Shown piece by piece: positions 61,401 to 64,000 of a DNA stretch of 64,000 nt. The DNA lies in assembly GCA_037954235.1 (NCBI GenBank), contig JBBMOA010000003.1:11057723-11121722 (forward strand), given 5' to 3'. The stretch comes from Aulostomus chinensis. Its lineage: Eukaryota; Chordata; Actinopteri; Syngnathiformes; Aulostomidae. The position numbers were made by a program, and so were the translations under genes. Within the stretch, counting starts at the first letter, position 1. The number at the start of each line of letters is the position of its first letter. The notes beneath the pieces are model-generated. The model was not told the origin of the DNA. It saw only the letters and a list, made by a program, of their open reading frames with translations, and made no database searches.

Positions 61401-63774
61401 GAGGAAGGGACAGAAAGCAGTAGAAATGAAAGGCATAGAGGAATTAACTACAGGAGGAATAATGTTAAGAAGGAAGGTCAGATCCTCCTAAACATCCTTC
61501 CTGCCACCCTTCCTTCATATCACCTCCCCACTACTTTGGGCTCTGTTTAGGTATTCAGGAAAGACAATGCTGCCTGCACAAGTTATACAACCAGGTGTTG
61601 TTGCATCATGACCTTGAAACACAAAGCGGTCTTGTTTATAACTTTACATTTCTTTGTAGACATGCACCTACAAATCCACACACAGACACACAGAGGACCT
61701 GAGTCTATTCAGCTGACATAAAACACAGGCAGCAGGCATTACACAAGGAGTTATGACACATGGGAGTGAAAAACCAGGGGAGAGGGGATTGATCTACTCT
61801 GGAAATGAAGACAAAACATAGACGCCAACATGCTTTCAAAATCTGTTTTCTCTGTGGGCAAAGCTGTCGAGCAAACTATCATCATACATAAAGCCACGGT
61901 GTGTCTGGAGCACCATCTATTCAACTTCTTCGTAATGCACAGACATAAAACAAATACAGATGTCCCAGTTGGCTGTGAGATAATGTGGTGACACCGGGCT
62001 CTCCAGAGCATGCCGTTCATCATGCGCAATTGATCTCATATGAGTTAACATTCATCATGTCTGCTGGAGAGACAAACAGCTAACAGCTCAGCTTGTCTCA
62101 CAGGTTACACGGACACAGAACCATGAACGAGGGGAGCTTTAGTCTCAATTTTCTCAGTCCACTCTCCACCATCACTTCCCTATTTTCTTCATGTAAAGCA
62201 GCTAAAGAAGCAATATTAAGCAGCTGCTGCAGTGGCCAGTTGTGCTCAGTCACAACTCAGCAGAGAGAATCTGCTCTCAGGTCAGAGGTGACGAGGGAGC
62301 AAAAATAATAATATGTTGAAGCTGCTGCGGGGAAAGTCCCCTAGAAGAGGAGCACGGCCTCCCTTCCTATGTGGAGACAGGCTCTGGAAATTCTTTGTAT
62401 TCCTATTTTTCCTTATCAAACAATGGAACAATATCTCATGAGTGCGTCTCACTTGTTTTTTCCCCTAAACTCTGTGTTTGTGCCATTGTAATGTTTCCCA
62501 GCTGAATTAATCCAATTCATGCTAATAATGGCATCAGTCTGTATCAAACAGTAACTAATATCTCAACGGATCACTGCTCAGAGAATAATGAGAGCCTGTA
62601 AAACACTGCATCTATGCATTATGCAACAACATGATGAAAATAGCCTCCAATGTCACCTTTGAAAGGTAGAAAAAGGACTCTCTTAGGAAGAAACAGTGAA
62701 GAAGGTTACTTAGAACAGAAAAAACAAGATGTAGCAGTTCAGGATATGTAACCTACAAAGCATTAATGCCAATATTATCTGCGGCGTATGTTTCTGCACC
62801 TCACCAAACAGCAGCTAATTGGTATAATTGTGCATCATGATGACATAGCAGATTTACATTCATTAAAGAGGTCAGTTGTATAACATTTGCATTATTGTCT
62901 TTTGATGGCATCATATTACACCTTGCACAGCTTCACAGTCCCACCACGGGGGGACACAAGAAATTCAGGGTATGACCTCACTCAAGGTTATAAGGTACAG
63001 GCTGACTAATGGGCTTCTCTGTGTTCAATGACTCTACCTGTCAGCATCAGCTTAATAGCATCCCTTCGACACACACCTCTCCTCTCCTTTCGATCAAAAT
63101 TAAATTATTGTTTCAACTCTTTCACTGCTCACGGTTTTATTTCTTGTGATCTTTCTGGTGATTATCCATCTTCGTCCTGGCCTCAGCAGCGATATTGTCG
63201 TGTTTTGACAGACAGCAGGTGAGAAATGATGGAAAACCATGACAACCGTTGGCTGTGATGCATGGCTGACCTCTACATACTTATCAGAGCTCACCTTTAA
63301 ATCCCCTAGCTTGTATTACTATGCTTGTTACTGAGGAAAAAAATCGCTCTTCTATGGCCCTGTACACTAAAGCCAAAACTGCCTTTTTCATGACCTTCAG
63401 GTGGCTGATTTCTGGCAGAATCGCTTGAGTATCTAAGCACACATATCAGTTCAGCAAGGATATAAGCACAGCATCAGCAAGCGTCTGGTTTGCACACACT
63501 GCACCACCTTACAATCGACCACACCAGAGCACAATATGTCAGCTTTGTCAAGACCAGGAAGTAGATCTTGCTGCAACAACATTGATAAACCTCGACGGAG
63601 CGATACAGCAGGGGTAGGAGGAGAGAGAGACAGAGACTGGGGGGCAGACACACAGGATATGATGTTATCAGTAGGTTTCCAAGAAAGTGGAATAGGAAGC
63701 TGGAGACGCTTTAAGAACTAATGTGATAGAAAGGTTTTCCTACCTCTTCAAGGTGCTTGAGGGCACTGACGTGT
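43799..63774 (-). CDS. fgd5: FYVE, RhoGEF and PH domain protein 5 (partial, lacks N-terminus)
   Basis: Seventeen exons join in consistent phase to give the last 546 residues plus stop of an FGD-type exchange factor: DH (63774-54515), first PH (53825-50165), FYVE (49972-49643), linker (49547-49411) and second PH (48121-43799). FGD proteins load GTP onto Cdc42, the PH/FYVE parts tether them to phosphoinositides, and FGD5 is known from endothelial and vascular work. FGD5-like strings include MLYTYPQQDGKYRLKNTLA, VPVSHVMMCMNC, DFSLTLRRHHC, SRNRYPLKYLKDR, VFHLYHKKTL and the end EEATVL. FGD6 was considered, but its FYVE (TSEFTLTWRRHHC type) fits worse. The FYVE lacks a canonical WxxD, and the DH CR3 helix is strongly altered. 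The long N-terminal region, usually one giant exon, lies beyond 64000. Confidence 0.88.
44051..44405 (+). mobile_element. SINE-type repeat, full-length-like
   Basis: GCGGCACGGTGGTGCAGTGG head (A-box-like), then the shared body with tgtctgtctctatgtgttgg and the tail caggaaagatggatgatg. Confidence 0.75.
45211..45677 (-). mobile_element. SINE copy split by a nested MITE
   Basis: Reverse-oriented SINE tail and body at 45211-45409, resuming at 45621-45677 after the insertion at 45410-45612. The head is missing; the copy ends where the tRNA unit's agctgctgtgg word begins. Confidence 0.75.
45410..45612. mobile_element. hAT-type MITE with 8-bp target duplication
   Basis: This 203-bp near-palindrome has long inverted arms (CAGGGGTGTCCAAACTGGTC ... 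GACCATTTTGGACACTCCTG). It is flanked by an identical atttagag at 45402-45409 and 45613-45620, the 8-bp duplication expected of hAT insertion. It has no coding capacity and is nested in a SINE. Confidence 0.9.
45732..45803 (+). tRNA. tRNA-Glu (CTC), copy 1
   Basis: This 72-nt cloverleaf has A box TGGTCTAGTGG, B box GGTTCGATTCC and anticodon loop CTCTCAC. It differs from copies 2 and 3 by C42 to T, a G-U wobble in the anticodon stem. No TTTT terminator occurs within 25 nt downstream. Confidence 0.88.
46140..46800 (+). repeat. tRNA-Glu-bearing duplicated unit, left copy
   Basis: It shares with 48610-49250 long near-identical blocks on both sides of the tRNA: gagcaagttttattatattt, ccaccctgaaaccagcatca and actctactggcagctgatgt upstream; cccaatgtgtactatatcac and acaacttaatgtcactactt downstream. 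A degraded relic of the same unit occurs at about 45000-45200. Confidence 0.85.
46500..46571 (+). tRNA. tRNA-Glu (CTC), copy 2
   Basis: An intact 72-nt sequence identical to copy 3, with all stems paired and both internal promoter boxes canonical. The downstream flank is atttatttg, with no T4 run, so any termination would have to use a weaker T-rich signal. Confidence 0.92.
47547..47701 (-). CDS. fgd5: fgd5 exon: second PH
   Basis: The exon is 155 bp and encodes DKVASESLPLQGFTVKLTER, then VFHLYHKKTLYCSFRADD. Arg is split at the end. Confidence 0.94.
47993..48121 (-). CDS. fgd5: fgd5 exon: second PH start
   Basis: The exon is 129 bp and encodes GSTMSGSLQRRKKSKRKWKR then LWFLLKDKVLYTFTARE. 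The basic cluster is a likely phosphoinositide-contacting surface. Confidence 0.94.
48610..49250 (+). repeat. tRNA-Glu-bearing duplicated unit, right copy
   Basis: The right-hand member of the pair, about 2.45 kb from the left copy. The two differ by scattered substitutions and short indels, including an extra fragment after the poly-T near 48730. Confidence 0.85.
48955..49026 (+). tRNA. tRNA-Glu (CTC), copy 3
   Basis: Identical to copy 2 over 72 nt and in very similar 5' and 3' flanks. It lies in the fgd5 intron between 48121 and 49411, antisense to the host gene. Confidence 0.92.
49411..49547 (-). CDS. fgd5: fgd5 exon: FYVE-PH2 linker
   Basis: The exon is 137 bp. It encodes a Ser-rich linker with ASRPLSAVFQSLQPPSLWKS, comparable to the SSVFQSINPS linker of FGD5. 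Confidence 0.88.
49643..49745 (-). CDS. fgd5: fgd5 exon: FYVE second half
   Basis: The exon is 103 bp and encodes VVCRACSRNRYPLKYLKDRV then AKVCDHCYAELRKR, completing the zinc ligands. Confidence 0.95.
49835..49972 (-). CDS. fgd5: fgd5 exon: FYVE first half
   Basis: The exon is 138 bp and encodes AREKLWMALGEAAPVLVPVS, HVMMCMNCTSDF then SLTLRRHHCNACGK. It contains four of the zinc-binding cysteines. The basic motif RRHHC is followed by N where R (most FYVEs) or H (human FGD5) occurs. Confidence 0.95.
50165..50261 (-). CDS. fgd5: fgd5 exon: PH C-terminal helix
   Basis: The exon is 97 bp and encodes SVGEREDWFHTLSRAIADHA then AGLCTFGGPCSE. EREDW is the conserved C-terminal PH helix. Of two possible acceptors, the one giving TTCAGTC preserves the frame. 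Confidence 0.92.
50369..50448 (-). CDS. fgd5: fgd5 exon: first PH
   Basis: The exon is 80 bp and encodes VSKPLLDNVLNCLKIEVSDI then TITLSA. It ends two bases into a Ser codon. Confidence 0.92.
50546..50629 (-). CDS. fgd5: fgd5 exon: first PH
   Basis: The exon is 84 bp and encodes MNDIMLYTYPQQDGKYRLKN then TLALSGMK. It is one of the strongest FGD5-type signatures in the gene. Confidence 0.95.
50630..53531. other. fgd5 intron, 2.9 kb
   Basis: Contains a (CAA)n/(CAG) run near 51230-51270 and CT-rich stretches near 51.5 and 52.0 kb. No additional exon was recognised. Confidence 0.65.
53532..53600 (-). CDS. fgd5: fgd5 exon: first PH strands
   Basis: The exon is 69 bp and encodes MFVKEGTLMKVSRKSRQPRH then LFL. 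Confidence 0.93.
53754..53825 (-). CDS. fgd5: fgd5 exon: start of first PH
   Basis: The exon is 72 bp and encodes ENLLRMVHIEYSMKGKRDLL then KPGR, in phase 0. Confidence 0.92.
54010..54088. repeat. (GT)n microsatellite
   Basis: A 79-bp GT array with GTCTGT and GTGCGT interruptions, in an fgd5 intron. Confidence 0.95.
54515..54573 (-). CDS. fgd5: fgd5 exon: last DH helix
   Basis: The exon is 59 bp and encodes ALVIVSEVADQANDNLKQG, the C-terminal DH helix. Confidence 0.93.
54715..54765 (-). CDS. fgd5: fgd5 exon: end of DH
   Basis: The exon is 51 bp and encodes (D)YLNNLSPDSKEYEDTQ, equivalent to DYLKNLxEDSxDYxxTQ of FGD proteins. Confidence 0.93.
55328..55580 (+). mobile_element. SINE with internal (GT)n
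   Basis: gcatggctgagaggtagagt head, cttgggcaagacactgatga body, (GT)n at 55439-55492, gtaaatggatgggttattga after it. It belongs to a fish SINE type in which the (GT)n is part of the element. Confidence 0.6.
55844..55934 (-). CDS. fgd5: fgd5 exon: DH CR3 helix, divergent
   Basis: The exon is 91 bp and encodes RRSPEDAEVP then LKHQFLQVIVRVLQYRMLLT. It aligns without gaps to the canonical LKHYLLKPVQRIPQYRLLL of FGD proteins, but K, P, Q and P of KPVQRIP are replaced. Splice sites and phase are intact. Confidence 0.85.
56722..56742 (-). CDS. fgd5: possible 21-nt fgd5 microexon
   Basis: On the minus strand, TATTCTGTTTCAG precedes 21 bases (GDGGDLV) followed by GTGAGATG. The length keeps the phase-0 frame between the exons at 60217 and 55844. 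There is no homology support, so it may be coincidence or an alternatively used exon. Confidence 0.25.
57459..57528. repeat. (CA)n microsatellite
   Basis: About 35 uninterrupted CA units in an fgd5 intron. Confidence 0.97.
58371..58438. repeat. (CA)n microsatellite
   Basis: About 34 uninterrupted CA units in an fgd5 intron. Confidence 0.97.
60217..60373 (-). CDS. fgd5: fgd5 exon: DH domain middle
   Basis: The exon is 157 bp and encodes EESQRVVDVILSRREDFGVF, DTYISEYDRSMSLLEESCKN and NPAFASIIKKFE. It ends in phase 0. Confidence 0.92.
61161..61312 (-). CDS. fgd5: fgd5 exon: DH domain
   Basis: The exon is 152 bp and encodes DFKPAVGEALSEEGEPVLDE, then LGEILGVLPQVYTLHNSIL and ELEERITH(W). It covers the QVYxLHxxLLxELEER pattern of DH domains. 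Trp is split across the intron (TG/G). Confidence 0.92.
61313..63743. other. fgd5 intron, 2.4 kb
   Basis: Low in repeats compared with other introns. The AT-rich stretch at about 62.45-62.65 kb looks like possible conserved non-coding DNA. No coding exon was recognised. Confidence 0.6.
63744..63774 (-). CDS. fgd5: fgd5 exon: DH helix 1 segment
   Basis: The exon is 31 bp and encodes HVSALKHLEE after one phase-completing base (acceptor CTCTCCAG, donor GTAGGA). It precedes DFKPAV in the next exon, matching the ...VLKLLHxDFR region of FGD DH domains. Confidence 0.78.
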
Positions 63775-64000
63775 CTGGAGAGCAAGAAAAAACACGATGA
63801 AAACAAAAGGAATTGACAACCTTCCTCATAACAATTTTCTACATTGAATTCGGCATGATGCAAATTTCACATTGTAGTTAAAGAAGTGTGCCAAGTTTTT
63901 GAGAAATAATACATGGTTATTGCCCCTTCTCTCCAGAGCCAGACAAGAAGATAGACACCCTTCTCTCTGTGCATGCAATGGGGCGCTGAGAGCCACAGAC

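Noticed and set aside
43799..63774. FGD6, FGD1 or another FGD paralogue
   Set aside because: The FYVE (DFSLTLRRHHC, RNRYPLKYLKDR), the PH string YTYPQ-DGKYRLKNTLA and the linker match FGD5 better.

Overview
The window is nuclear DNA from a vertebrate, almost certainly a ray-finned (teleost) fish. The genes are split into many short exons with GT..AG introns. Introns and intergenic DNA are full of long (AC)n/(GT)n arrays, tRNA-headed SINEs ending in ATGGATGG-type tails, a Rex1/L2-like LINE fragment and hAT-type MITEs, a mix typical of fish. All three protein-coding genes lie on the minus strand and were rebuilt by joining exons whose reading phases agree. The open frames seen by simple six-frame translation are mostly exon fragments or microsatellite translations.

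Layout, left to right. (1) 1-7.65 kb: the 5' end of an SFMBT-family Polycomb gene, most likely sfmbt1. It has a CpG-rich first exon/promoter near 7.4-7.65 kb, a 6.5 kb first intron and the first two coding exons at 838-607. (2) 9.7-35.4 kb: a complete prkcd (novel protein kinase C delta). It has 16 coding exons (21189 down to 10872, 684 codons plus stop), a 14 kb intron in the 5'UTR and a CpG-rich promoter with a perfect CRE near 35.15-35.45 kb. (3) 35.5-42 kb: intergenic DNA with a cluster of CTCF-like motifs, a possible extra minus-strand first exon (39.1-39.25 kb), a tRNA-Gln-like sequence and SINEs. (4) 42-63.8 kb: the 3' two-thirds of an FGD-family Rho-GEF, best matched to fgd5. Seventeen coding exons cover DH, PH, FYVE and second PH domains, and the N-terminal part lies beyond the right edge. 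Three intact tRNA-Glu(CTC) genes sit on the opposite strand inside its introns, carried by a locally duplicated unit.

The genes do not form an operon. Established roles are: sfmbt1, a chromatin-bound MBT reader in Polycomb-type repression; prkcd, a diacylglycerol-activated kinase in stress and apoptosis signalling; fgd5, a Cdc42 exchange factor studied in endothelium. The sfmbt1-prkcd neighbourhood matches the human 3p21.1 pairing of SFMBT1 and PRKCD.

The points most worth a second look are: (a) an unusually altered CR3 helix in the DH domain of fgd5, plus a possible 21-nt microexon; (b) loss of the DxxD caspase motif from the prkcd hinge; (c) the intronic tRNA-Glu array; (d) convergent, near-perfect CTCF motifs flanking prkcd; (e) the unassigned promoter-like island at 39.1-39.25 kb. 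I see no prokaryotic-type defence system, CRISPR array or intact autonomous transposon. I found no clearly new system; the novelty lies in these local deviations.
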